Assembly: GCA_038254365.1 (NCBI GenBank)
Contig: JBBSGI010000015.1
Coordinates: 1-49,600 of the forward strand
DNA length: 49,600 nucleotides
From: JAWWPG01 sp038254365
GTDB taxonomy: Bacteria; Actinomycetota; Actinomycetes; Propionibacteriales; Nocardioidaceae
Direction of reading: 5' to 3'
In this document: piece after piece, positions 25,147 to 33,384 of the stretch
How positions within the stretch are numbered: the first letter of the stretch is position 1
Layout: every line of letters begins with the position of its first letter
Position numbers and translations under genes: made by a program
Notes under the pieces: model-generated
Seen by the model: the letters and a program-made list of their open reading frames with translations, nothing else
Database searches by the model: none
Told to the model about the DNA's origin: nothing

Positions 25147-26564
25147 GGGCGTGGCCGATCCGGTTGCGCATCACTCTCGGGTTTACCCTCGCAATGGCCT
25201 TGGTGCTCTCCATCGTCGGCCTCGTCGCCTACAACCGTCTCGCTGCTGGGCTTTCGGATGATCTCAACCTCAAGCTCGAGCAGCGGGTGCAGGACTTGGC
25301 CGCCCCGGTGAGCCGACCGGGATCGTCGCTCGCCGACCTGGCTGGGAGCGGCCTCATCGAGCGCGGCGAGAGCTTCGCCGAAATCGTGGGCACCGATGGG
25401 CGGGTTCTCCAATCGACCGAGACCCTGCACGGCCAGCCCCTGCTGACGGTGACCGAGGTCGCCCACGCCGCGGACGGCACCCTGTTCCTTGACCGCCAAC
25501 AAGCACCCGGTCTGAACGAGCCGGCCCGGTTGCTCGCCGTGCCGCTGTTCCGTGCGGGAAACCCCGTCGTTCTGGTCGTCGGCCTCACCCGTGAGAATGG
25601 CAGGGAGACGCTACGCAGGGTGCGCATCCAGCTGCTCCTTGGACTGCCGCTGCTCCTTCTCCTGACCTCCACGCTCGGCTATCTCCTCGCCGGGGCCGCT
25701 CTTCGGCCCGTCGAGGAGATGCGCAAGCGTGCGGCGGCGATGTCCGGCGGTGCTGCCGGTCAGCGTCTTCCACGGCCGCCCGGGAACGACGAGCTGGCGC
25801 GACTGGGCGTCACTCTCAATGAGCTCCTTGCCCGGGTCGACGCCACCCTGGAGCGGGAGCGCGCTTTCGTGGCCAACGCCAGCCACGAGCTGCGCACCCC
25901 GTTGGCCCTGCTACGAACCGAGCTCGAACTTGCGGTCCGCCGGCCAAGATCGGTCCAGGAACTGACCGGCGCGGTTGAATCCGCCGCAGAGGAGGTCGAC
26001 CGGTTGATCCGCCTGGCTGAGGATCTCCTCCTGCTCGCCAGCTCCGACGACACAGGCCTGCGGATCGCGCCGCACCAGGTCGATGTCGCGTCCCTGCTGA
26101 CCGCCGTGGCGTCTCGTTTCCGGACCCTGGCAGCGAGACGCGACCGAGCCATCACGGTCGAGACCAGCGTCCAGCATTGCCAGGCAGACGCGCAGCGGCT
26201 CGAACAGGCGTTGATCAACCTCGTCAGCAATGCGCTCCAGCACGGTGCCGGCGAGATCGGACTCAGCGCCCGAGCGGTGGGAGGCGAGACCGAGTTCTTG
26301 GTCACCGACACCGGAGAGGGGTTCAGCGCCACCATGCTGGCCCATGGATTCGAGCGGTTCACCCACAACCCTTCCAAGGGTGGAAGCGGTCTGGGGCTCT
26401 CGATCGTCGCGGCGGTCGCTAAGGCGCACGGAGGCTCGGCTGGCCTCTGCAACCGGCCGACAGGCGGATCCGCAGTCTGGATTCGCCTCCCGGGCACGAG
26501 CCAGCTGACGGGAGTCGGAGTAGTAGCGTCGAGGCAACCGATGGACCACGGCGCCACGTCGTAG
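25143..26564 (+). CDS. Sensor histidine kinase
   Basis: 473 residues. Transmembrane helices at about 11-33 and 162-185 flank a 125-residue extracytoplasmic sensor. A HAMP linker follows (LRPVEEMRKRAAAMSG), then the H-box with phospho-acceptor H248 (NASHELRTPLALLR), N-box (LINLVSNALQH), G1 (VTDTGEGFSATM), an F-box-like FERF and G2 (GGSGLGLSIV). It is translationally coupled to the response regulator and should be its partner. The signal is unknown. The downstream convergent ABC/lipoprotein operon is a possible target, as cell-envelope two-component systems often control such exporters; this is inference. Confidence 0.92.
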   Translation: MRAWPIRLRITLGFTLAMALVLSIVGLVAYNRLAAGLSDDLNLKLEQRVQDLAAPVSRPGSSLADLAGSGLIERGESFAEIVGTDGRVLQSTETLHGQPLLTVTEVAHAADGTLFLDRQQAPGLNEPARLLAVPLFRAGNPVVLVVGLTRENGRETLRRVRIQLLLGLPLLLLLTSTLGYLLAGAALRPVEEMRKRAAAMSGGAAGQRLPRPPGNDELARLGVTLNELLARVDATLERERAFVANASHELRTPLALLRTELELAVRRPRSVQELTGAVESAAEEVDRLIRLAEDLLLLASSDDTGLRIAPHQVDVASLLTAVASRFRTLAARRDRAITVETSVQHCQADAQRLEQALINLVSNALQHGAGEIGLSARAVGGETEFLVTDTGEGFSATMLAHGFERFTHNPSKGGSGLGLSIVAAVAKAHGGSAGLCNRPTGGSAVWIRLPGTSQLTGVGVVASRQPMDHGATS

Positions 26565-26862
26565 GCGAGGGGAGCTCCTTCGAGCCGGAGTTTCACACCA
26601 GCATCGGTCGAAGGCGAGGCCCGGCGACCCCTCGCGGGCCGGCTTCCTCCATGTCATCCAGCGCCGGGTGGTCCCTCGCCGCTCAACGAATGTTGAATCG
26701 GCAAACCTGAGTGGGATCAACGGTGCAAGTGGCGGTCTCATCTCAGTGGTGCTCGGCCTTGGGCATCCACTGCGCCACCACGCTCCGGTGCGACGAGCAG
26801 GCCGCCGACGCCCGAGGCGTACAGAGCACCACGTTTGAGCGAGGGTCCCCTCGATGCGGGAC
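26565..26862. other. Convergent intergenic region, about 300 bp
   Basis: Lies between the convergent kinase and ABC permease genes. A GGCCCG/CGGGCC hairpin near 26617-26639 could serve as a terminator. Nothing else is recognised. Confidence 0.4.
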
Positions 26863-29547
26863 TCAGGGCTCGCGCAGCGCCGTGGCGGCGCGGACCCGGG
26901 TCACCGCGGTCAACGCGCCTATGAGCGCCAGGCCGCAGGTGGCCACCATCAGCCCAACGAAGGCGAGTAACGAGCCGACCGGAATCGTCAGGAGCGGCGG
27001 CGGGAGGGTGAAGAAGAGCGCGAGGACTCGCACGGAGAGCAAGCTGAGCAGGAGCCCGAGCGGCAGGCCGACCACGAGGCTCCCCGCCACCGTGACGATT
27101 CCCTCTAGTTCCGGTCCCGCGGCAACTTGGGAGCGCGTCGCGCCGAGCGCCTCGAGGATCGCGAATTCACGCCGCCGCTCGTGGACCACGAATGCGCCGA
27201 GGACGGCCACACCAAGTGCCGCGATCAGGCCCGCGCCGATCGCCTCGATCTGCTTCAGGCCGTCGAGGTTCAGCGACGCGAGGCTCCGGGGCGCCGCCTG
27301 GGTCATTCCCGTGACGGTCTGCACGGCGAAGCGCTTGTGGACCGCGGGGTTCGCCGCGAGCTCCGCGGCGACCGCAGAGGGCGACTGGCCCGCCGCGACG
27401 CGGGCCAGGTAGAAGTCGGGCCGCGGCGCGGAATAAGGCGGGAGTCCGGCCGTCGACACGACCATCTCCGCGAACGGGTTCGAGGGCGGGAACGATCTGA
27501 AGATGCCAACAACATGGAAGTTGACGTTCCGGCTCAGATCCTGGTCGTCGGGAAAGATCGTGACCGGCAGGTTGTCGCCGACGCCCACGGCGAAGTCCGT
27601 CGCGATCTCCTGTGCGACGATCACACCAGAGGGGTCCTCGATCAGCCCTTGGACGCCCTGGCCGGCCGTTATCTGCGGCCCGGTCGTGACGGTGCCTGGG
27701 TAGGTGCTGAGGTCGATCGCGTTGATGGTCTTGCGGTCGGTCCCCGAACGGGCCGGGACCTGCCGGATCGGCGTGACAGACGCAACGTTCGGCCCCAGGG
27801 ACTTCGGCAGCGTGTAGAGCGGGTCACCGGCTGTCAGGCGCAGATCGGAGCCGAACGCCGCGTTCGCGTCGGACTGCTTGGCGCTGGTATACGTCGCCAC
27901 GAACGAGACAACCTGAGTCCCGAAGGCCACGGCGAGGATGCCCATGGCAAGAGCCACCCCGGTCCGCGCCGGGCGTCGGCCAAGCCAGCGCAGCGTCGCG
28001 GCGCGCCATGAGGGCAGCGGCCGGGGCCGGTCCGGCCGGGTTAAGCGCCGCGCGCCCGCGAGCAGAATGCGGATCGCGAACAGGGCGATGCCGATCCACA
28101 GCGCGATCGGCGCGAGCAGGACGTAGAAGGAGAGTGCCAGCGTCGTGCCCTGAGCAGCCTCGATGGGCGCCGGCCTCAGCCCGCCGGCGAGGATGTTGAT
28201 GGTCGCGATGGCGAGACCGACGCCGATCGCCGCGACGTCTAGGTAGGCGCGAAGCCACAGCGGTCGCCAGCCGCGCTCGAGGACGCGTCGCTCCGCGATC
28301 ACCTCGGAGCGCTTGCTCGACATGATGAGGCGCACCACGCGAACGCCGGTTGTCAGGGCGCCCGCGGCGAGCGCCAGCAGCACCGCGAATGCGACACCGC
28401 TCCCCGAGGTGTCTTGCGATGCCGCGTGTCCTTCGAGGGCGCTCACGCCGACGAACGCCACGGTGAGGCCGATCATCGAGCCGAGGAGGCCGGCGAGCAC
28501 AGCCTGCAGGGCGGCGAGCCGCACCAGCTGGGACTCAGTCGCGCCGCGCAACCGCAGCAGGGCGTCCTCCCGGCGTTGGCCCTCAGCCAGCGCGGACTGC
28601 GCCGCAAGGCCGAGCGCGGCGGCGACGAGTGCGCCGGGAATCCCGAGCAGGAGGAACAGGATCTTCGCGTTGGTGGCGTCGGCGGACGCTTCGCTGAGCG
28701 GCTCGGCGGCGTTGTCGGAGACGACGATCGCGCCGGGCGCCGGGGTGCGCTCGAGCAGGCGCCGAAGCGCGCCGGACCATACGGAAGCCGCGCCGGGGTC
28801 CGACGGGTAGGCGTGATGGTCGACGCTGACATGCACCTCGAGGCTGACGGGAGGCAGATCGGTCAGGCCGGGGTTCAGGACCGTGGTCGCCGGTCCGAGC
28901 TTCTTGATGATCGCGGGCAGGAGCCGCTTCTCGAAGGTGGTGTAGGGGATCACGATCGCGCGGGGCACCAGGGCGACGTCGCCCTGGACGTCCCCTGCGG
29001 GGATCGCGAACCAGGTGGGCAGTGCTTGTCGGAGGTCGGCCGTACCAGCGGCGGGCATGGTGAGCGACCCGCCGCCTCCCGGCAGGTCGATCGTCACCTG
29101 CTGCGCCCTGGCGAAGGCGGGCGAGTAGTCGCGGAGCGTCTGATCGAGGAGGGCCCCATCGCCGAGCGAACCGCTCGCGACGCGGGCCCAGGGGTGGTCT
29201 CGGAAGTACCGAGAGTCGACAGCGAACAGCCTCGCGCTCGCGCCGCCGGGGTCGCCGGACGCGTGGACGAACACGTTGGCCGCGGCGAAGCGGTCGACGG
29301 TACTCACCCCGGGGACGGCCGCGAGCTCGCGAGCGACAGCGCTCATGTTGACGTCGAGCGATGTCGCCAGCGCGCGCTGCTCGACCTGCACCGGCTGGAG
29401 CGCGATCCCCGTCATCGAGGTGACAGCCTGGCTGAGGAAGAGCAGGGTGGAGGCGAGCATGGCGATCGGGAAGGCCACGCCGAAGGCGCCAAGGACCAGC
29501 CGGAGGGGCGCCCTGCGGAGGCTATGGAAAGCGAGCCAGAAAGTCAC
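26863..29547 (-). CDS. Large FtsX/MacB-type ABC permease
   Basis: 894 residues. A membrane helix at the N-terminus (LVLGAFGVAFPIAMLASTLL) is followed by an extracytoplasmic domain of about 250 residues. A first FtsX core follows around residues 290-410 (LFLLLGIPGALVAAALGLAA, LLRLRGATESQLVRLAALQA), then further helices, a second outer domain (about 545-760), and a second FtsX core at the C-terminus (ALGVAVLGAFVVHERRREFA, ILEALGATRSQVAAG). This is the duplicated permease form used in lipoprotein or peptide export and envelope remodelling rather than uptake. Its ATG overlaps the ATPase stop by 4 bp (29544-29547). It is the last gene of a four-gene operon. Confidence 0.88.
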   Translation of the reverse strand: MTFWLAFHSLRRAPLRLVLGAFGVAFPIAMLASTLLFLSQAVTSMTGIALQPVQVEQRALATSLDVNMSAVARELAAVPGVSTVDRFAAANVFVHASGDPGGASARLFAVDSRYFRDHPWARVASGSLGDGALLDQTLRDYSPAFARAQQVTIDLPGGGGSLTMPAAGTADLRQALPTWFAIPAGDVQGDVALVPRAIVIPYTTFEKRLLPAIIKKLGPATTVLNPGLTDLPPVSLEVHVSVDHHAYPSDPGAASVWSGALRRLLERTPAPGAIVVSDNAAEPLSEASADATNAKILFLLLGIPGALVAAALGLAAQSALAEGQRREDALLRLRGATESQLVRLAALQAVLAGLLGSMIGLTVAFVGVSALEGHAASQDTSGSGVAFAVLLALAAGALTTGVRVVRLIMSSKRSEVIAERRVLERGWRPLWLRAYLDVAAIGVGLAIATINILAGGLRPAPIEAAQGTTLALSFYVLLAPIALWIGIALFAIRILLAGARRLTRPDRPRPLPSWRAATLRWLGRRPARTGVALAMGILAVAFGTQVVSFVATYTSAKQSDANAAFGSDLRLTAGDPLYTLPKSLGPNVASVTPIRQVPARSGTDRKTINAIDLSTYPGTVTTGPQITAGQGVQGLIEDPSGVIVAQEIATDFAVGVGDNLPVTIFPDDQDLSRNVNFHVVGIFRSFPPSNPFAEMVVSTAGLPPYSAPRPDFYLARVAAGQSPSAVAAELAANPAVHKRFAVQTVTGMTQAAPRSLASLNLDGLKQIEAIGAGLIAALGVAVLGAFVVHERRREFAILEALGATRSQVAAGPELEGIVTVAGSLVVGLPLGLLLSLLSVRVLALFFTLPPPLLTIPVGSLLAFVGLMVATCGLALIGALTAVTRVRAATALREP

Positions 29548-30299
29548 GGCGTGGGTCCCGTCTCCGCCGGGGTCGCCGCGGGGCCGATCCTCGTGGACCG
29601 ACTCAGCCGGCCCGAGTGCATCTCGACGACGCGATCGGCCCGAGCGGCGACGGTGGGATCGTGGGTGACCATCACGACGGCCGCTCCGCCCTCCCGGGCG
29701 GCGTCGAGGAGCAGCGCGGTCACGGCCCGTCCGGTCTTTGAGTCCAGGTTCCCCGTCGGCTCATCGGCGAGGACCAGGGTAGGCCTGCCGACCAGCGCAC
29801 GGGCGATGGCCACCCGCTGCTGCTGGCCTCCGGAGAGCTGGTCGGGAAGCTTGGCCAGCTCCCCGGCGAGGCCGACGCGATCAAGCGCCTCGGCCGTGCG
29901 GCTGGCCCGCTCGGCGGGCTCGACGTCGTCAAGCACCAGGGGGACCTCGACGTTCTCGCCGGCAGTGGCCTGTGGGAGCAACGCCATCCCCTGGACGACG
30001 AAACCGCAGTTCGCGCGCCGAAACCGAGCGCCATCGTCACCGCTCAAGCCCTCCCAATCGACGCCGGCGATCCTGACGGCTCCCGAGTCGGGACGGTCGA
30101 GGCCACCAAGGAGGAACAGGAGGGTGCTCTTTCCGGATCCGCTGGGCCCGACTACAGCGAGCACCTCGCCCCGGGCGACGTTCAGCGTTGCGCCTTCGAG
30201 CGCCTTCACGGAGACCCCGTCGCGCGCATAGCTGTGAGTGACGTCGGCCGCTTCTGCGGCCGGTCCTAGCGAGACATATGCGGGAGTCTCAGCCGGCAT
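29544..30299 (-). CDS. ABC transporter ATPase (LolD/MacB-type), second copy
   Basis: 251 residues with all nucleotide-binding motifs: Walker A GPSGSGKSTLLFLLGG, Q-loop FVVQGMALLPQATAGENV, signature LSGGQQQRVAIARAL, Walker B LVLADEPTGNLDSKTG and H-loop VMVTHDP. The ATG at 30299 is preferred to longer in-frame extensions, because those run antisense-like through the upstream ATPase. The start overlaps the upstream ATPase stop. It pairs with the permease downstream. Confidence 0.9.
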   Translation of the reverse strand: MPAETPAYVSLGPAAEAADVTHSYARDGVSVKALEGATLNVARGEVLAVVGPSGSGKSTLLFLLGGLDRPDSGAVRIAGVDWEGLSGDDGARFRRANCGFVVQGMALLPQATAGENVEVPLVLDDVEPAERASRTAEALDRVGLAGELAKLPDQLSGGQQQRVAIARALVGRPTLVLADEPTGNLDSKTGRAVTALLLDAAREGGAAVVMVTHDPTVAARADRVVEMHSGRLSRSTRIGPAATPAETGPTP

Positions 30300-31071
30300 C
30301 GTGCACCTCCCCGTCGAGCATCTCCAGGCGCCGGTCGGCTCGGTCAGCAACCTGAGGATTGTGGGTGACCGTGAGCAGGGCGGTTCCTTCGTCGCGCAGC
30401 TCGGCGAGCAGGTCGAGGATCCCGGCGGCGGTCGCCTCGTCGAGCTCGCCGGTGGGCTCGTCGGTGAGCAACAGCCGCGGCCTGGGGGCGACCGCGAGAG
30501 CGATGGCCGCTCGCTGGTTCTCTCCGCCCGAGAGCTGGCCGGCGCGGTGGTCACGGCGCTCTGCCAGACCGACCTGGGCCAGAAGCTCGTCAACGCGCCG
30601 GTGGACCTCGCCGGGCGGGCGGCCGTCGAGGCGCAGTGGCAGGGAGATGTTCCCGGCCACGTCCAGGAGGGGATGGAGGTTGTCGCGCTGCATCACCAGA
30701 CCAATGCGGCGGCGACGTTCGCGGGCACGGTCGGGCGGCGAGAGTCGCGTCAGGTCCCGACCGTCGATCATCACGGAGCCGCCGCTCGGCTCCAACAGGC
30801 CGGCGAGGATGTGGACCAGAGTGCTCTTGCCGCTTCCCGAGGGCCCCATCAGGGTGGTCCACGACCCGGCCTCGAGCGCGAGGTCGGCGCCGCGCAGGGC
30901 CACTGTCTCCACCTCGGTCTCGCGATAGATCTTGTACAGGCCATGAGCCTCGATGGCGGGATCCCAGACCCGGCGGGGGAAGGTCGCCCCACCGGATGCG
31001 GCAATCTCAGAATCGATCTGAGTCGCGCGGTCGGAGCCGCCGTCTTTACTTGACAAGGCTCGACACCTCAT
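30289..31071 (-). CDS. ABC transporter ATPase, first copy
   Basis: About 260 residues: Walker A GPSGSGKSTLVHILAGL, Q-loop GLVMQRDNLHPLLDVAGNI, signature LSGGENQRAAIALAV, Walker B RLLLTDEPTGELDEAT and H-loop LTVTHNP. The signature differs from that of the second copy (GGENQ rather than GGQQQ), so the two are not recent duplicates and may form a heterodimer. The ATG at 31071 overlaps the end of the lipoprotein gene by 26 bp; the first 30 residues have no conserved motif, so the start could be later. Confidence 0.88.
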   Translation of the reverse strand: MRCRALSSKDGGSDRATQIDSEIAASGGATFPRRVWDPAIEAHGLYKIYRETEVETVALRGADLALEAGSWTTLMGPSGSGKSTLVHILAGLLEPSGGSVMIDGRDLTRLSPPDRARERRRRIGLVMQRDNLHPLLDVAGNISLPLRLDGRPPGEVHRRVDELLAQVGLAERRDHRAGQLSGGENQRAAIALAVAPRPRLLLTDEPTGELDEATAAGILDLLAELRDEGTALLTVTHNPQVADRADRRLEMLDGEVHDAG

Positions 31072-31873
31072 GGTGACCGCCCTGGTGGAGATCGGCGTGC
31101 ACGAATCCCACGCCGGGCGCGAACCACTTGCGTTCGTGCTTGGTGGGGTCAAGTGGGTTGATGTCCCGGGTGACGACCACGTGGCTGTACGTCCCTGACG
31201 GGAGCTTGATGGAGGCGTTGGTCTGCAGGACCGTCGCCGTGTCCTCGGCGATGCCTGGACGGTACTCCTGCCGGTAGTGGTCGCCCGTCATCGAACTGGC
31301 CTCCATGACGATGCCCGGAAGCGCATGGTCGACCCCTGCCTGCCAGGTGCCGTCGGTGTTGGTGACGACGCCGTTGGCGTATTCGGCCGTGTTCTCGCCG
31401 AAGTACCAGACGTTGCCCTTGCTGTCCTGGGCATACCAGTCAGTTGTCTTCTCGACGAGCGAGTGGTTCTGGGTGACGATGTCGCTGATCACTAGGCACT
31501 TGACGCCCATGACCGTTGTGGTTTGCTTCAGGACCGCGTATCGGGTTGAGGTCGGAACGCCGTCGCGGGTCCCCTTGTAGGTGTGCGTCGTCCCCGGCTT
31601 CAGCGGGAAGTAGCGGTTGTTGACGGTTGTCGTGAACTGGCTCGGGACGATCTTCGGGTGGTAGTTCCGCCCGGTCGTCACCGGCGGGGTGGTCGGCGGA
31701 CCGTTGCCTGTACTCGAGGTGCTGGGCGTCCTGGATGTCGTATCCCCCGCCTGGGGGCTGGACGACGAGGTCCCGCTTGAGCTGCAACCGCCGATGGCCA
31801 GCAGCGACGCCAGCGCCGTCAGGGCAACGCCGGTCAACGCGCCACGGGTTTGGGTGAACTTTGTCGTGATCAC
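31046..31873 (-). CDS. Secreted lipoprotein of a conserved unknown family
   Basis: 275 residues from a GTG at 31873 with AAGGAG upstream. The signal peptide ends in a lipobox (LLAIGGCSSS, Cys about residue 30), then a Ser/Thr/Pro linker to about residue 68. The folded domain has NNRYFPLKPGTTHTYKGTRD, EKTTDWYAQDSKGNVWYFGE, TWQAGVDHALPGIVMEA and ERKWFAPGVGFVHAD. I recognise this pattern (KPGT-x-x-Y-x-G, TDWYAQD-x-x-GNVWYFGE) as a widespread conserved extracytoplasmic family without known function. It is the first gene of the operon with two ABC ATPases and a large permease, suggesting that it delivers or receives the transported substrate. Confidence 0.82.
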   Translation of the reverse strand: MITTKFTQTRGALTGVALTALASLLAIGGCSSSGTSSSSPQAGDTTSRTPSTSSTGNGPPTTPPVTTGRNYHPKIVPSQFTTTVNNRYFPLKPGTTHTYKGTRDGVPTSTRYAVLKQTTTVMGVKCLVISDIVTQNHSLVEKTTDWYAQDSKGNVWYFGENTAEYANGVVTNTDGTWQAGVDHALPGIVMEASSMTGDHYRQEYRPGIAEDTATVLQTNASIKLPSGTYSHVVVTRDINPLDPTKHERKWFAPGVGFVHADLHQGGHHEVSSLVK

Positions 31874-32045
31874 GGTTGTTCTCCTTCGAGTCGCGTCGTT
31901 GTGAACGACGTCGCATCAGAATGAACCGGGTTTATGAGCCTTCCGTGAACGCGCGGCCCCGCCCACGCGGTAGGGATCGTGCAATCCTCAGAACTGACGG
32001 GACCATCGGACTGGGCACGAGACTCATGTCATGACATGCTCGTCG

Positions 32046-32422
32046 ACCTCCGCATTCGCTGGTTTCCGCTTCCCTCGAGAGGCGATCTCGGTGGCGGTGC
32101 GGTGGTACCTGCGGTACGCCTGTCCTCCCGGCGCCCACCGGTAGATCGCGACGTGATCGACGTCCACTCCCGGCTCGGCGAGCAGCCTTGACGTACGTCT
32201 CGTCGACCCCGGTGCGAAGCGTTCGACCTCCGGCCGGTCGACCGGTTCGGGCAGGTCATCGACGTGTGGCTGTCCACCGGACGAGATCTGACCGCTGGGC
32301 GCGCGTTCTTTCACCGGGCACTGACCGCCGGCGTGATGCCGGGTGAGGTGACTCGCGCTGGCCATCTGATCCACCAGCCGCGGTTGCACCATGCCGACTG
32401 ATTGGCCAACGCAACAGAGCCC
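32046..32422 (+). mobile_element. Scrambled IS6-family relic
   Basis: Four blocks of an IS6-family transposase lie in the right order along the forward strand, but not all in the same orientation. Forward FRFPREAISVAVRWYLRYA (about 32058-32115) is followed by reverse-strand LLAEPGVDVDHVAIYRW (about 32133-32183) and reverse-strand VDETYVK (about 32183-32205). Forward PVDRFGQVIDVWLSTGRDLT then leads into AGRAFFHRALTAGVMPGEV, which joins directly to the C-terminal LALAI-stop. The terminal repeat ends at 32422 (GGCTCTGTTGCGTTGG on the reverse strand). The central catalytic region is deleted. Confidence 0.72.
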
Positions 32423-32570
32423 CCTCACCACGCGGGGTCTGACCGACACCGCCGGGACACGCGTCCGGCTCATCATCACGGGCGGCACCGGCAGGGACTC
32501 CGACGCACGTCGCCAGGGAACGCTGACGCCGACCCCCACCGGCAGTGAGGTCGAGCTCCGACTGCGCTGA
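32423..32570 (+). pseudogene. C-terminal fragment of an unknown gene cut by the IS6 relic
   Basis: From the IS boundary one frame reads LTTRGLTDTAGTRVRLIITG, GTGRDSDARRQGTLTPTP and TGSEVELRLR-stop (stop 32568-32570). The text looks like the last beta strands of a protein and has high GC3, but I cannot name a family. It starts exactly where the insertion ends, which suggests a gene truncated by the element. Confidence 0.35.
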
Positions 32571-32687
32571 AGGCAGCCGGGGCACCCGAGATCCGAGCCC
32601 GCGACCGTAATCGCAGGTTCCAATGCTGGTCGAAAACGACGCCCGACCGACCAGGGCTACGGCTGCTGACCAGCACCCCGACGGCTC

Positions 32688-32729
32688 AGCGACCCGGCGG
32701 CTGGCCCCAGCGTCAGCCGCCGGGTCGCT
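32688..32729 (+). terminator. Strong hairpin, probable terminator
   Basis: Perfect 15-bp inverted repeat AGCGACCCGGCGGCT (32688-32702) and AGCCGCCGGGTCGCT (32715-32729) with a 12-nt loop. It stands about 120 bp after the truncated gene fragment and 137 bp before the next gene. It probably once terminated the truncated gene. Confidence 0.6.
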
Positions 32730-32865
32730 TCCCACGATGTCATTCCCAAAGGGAGGACTACCGTTCACGCGGTCTAGATTCACGAGGTGGTGCATCGGAC
32801 AAACAGATACTCGATTGTGCGGCAGGTCGCACGAGATATCGGACGCCGACGGATAAGGTCCGTGC

Positions 32866-33288
32866 ATGGCCTCGAGGCGATGCCGGTGGTTCGTGCTGTA
32901 CGGGACCATCTTGGCCGTGCTCGGGTTGGCGTCCTCGGGATGCGGATCCGTCGGCTCGCCGTCCGGGCCCGTCACCAAGGTCTCGCTCGAGTTCGGCGCC
33001 GCGGTCAGACACGGCGACGGGGCGACAGCCTGTCGGATGCTGACGCCTTCCGCAGCTCACGAGGTGGCTCAGTCCGCAGGTACGACCTGCGCTCGGGCGA
33101 TCACCAAGCAGGGCCTGCCGAACCCGGACCGAAGGGTGAAGGTCGAGCGTTACGGCGACAGCGCCGAGGTCGTCTCCAGCAACGACACGGTCTTTCTCGC
33201 GCACCTTCCCGATGGGTGGAAAATCACCGCGGCCGGCTGCACGCCGAATTCGGGGAAGCCCTATGACTGCATCGTCAAGGGCGGCTGA
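32866..33288 (+). CDS. Small lipoprotein, Cys-containing, unknown function
   Basis: 140 residues. A signal peptide ends in the lipobox LASSGC (Cys about residue 26). The mature part starts with a helix (VTKVSLEFGAAVRHGDGATA) and has four further cysteines (ACRMLTPS, TTCARAI, AAGCTPNS, YDCIVK), which could make two disulphides outside the membrane. The pattern A-x-C-x-x-L-T-P and LPDGWKITAAGC is seen in a group of small actinobacterial lipoproteins of unknown role. It precedes a 27-codon reading frame and the DUF6766 gene, all on the same strand with short gaps, so they may form one operon. Confidence 0.75.
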   Translation: MASRRCRWFVLYGTILAVLGLASSGCGSVGSPSGPVTKVSLEFGAAVRHGDGATACRMLTPSAAHEVAQSAGTTCARAITKQGLPNPDRRVKVERYGDSAEVVSSNDTVFLAHLPDGWKITAAGCTPNSGKPYDCIVKGG

Positions 33289-33290
33289 CG

Positions 33291-33374
33291 ATGCGAACCG
33301 TCTTTGTCGGCATTCTCGTCCTCGTCGCCGTCGGCCTCGGCTACTGCATGATGCTCGGACTGCTCGACCGATGA
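33291..33374 (+). CDS. Possible 27-residue membrane peptide
   Basis: An ATG three bases after the lipoprotein stop opens a frame of 27 codons: MRTVFVGILVLVAVGLGY followed by CMMLGLLDR. It is one hydrophobic helix with a positively charged start. Tight spacing on both sides (2 bp after the lipoprotein, 10 bp before DUF6766) supports translation. Too short for family recognition. Confidence 0.5.
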   Translation: MRTVFVGILVLVAVGLGYCMMLGLLDR

Positions 33375-33384
33375 GCGAACAGAC

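Noticed and set aside
28414..30231. Forward open frame of about 600 codons across the ABC permease and ATPase genes
   Set aside because: Runs antisense over two strongly supported genes and has low-complexity Arg/Glu/Gly composition without motifs.
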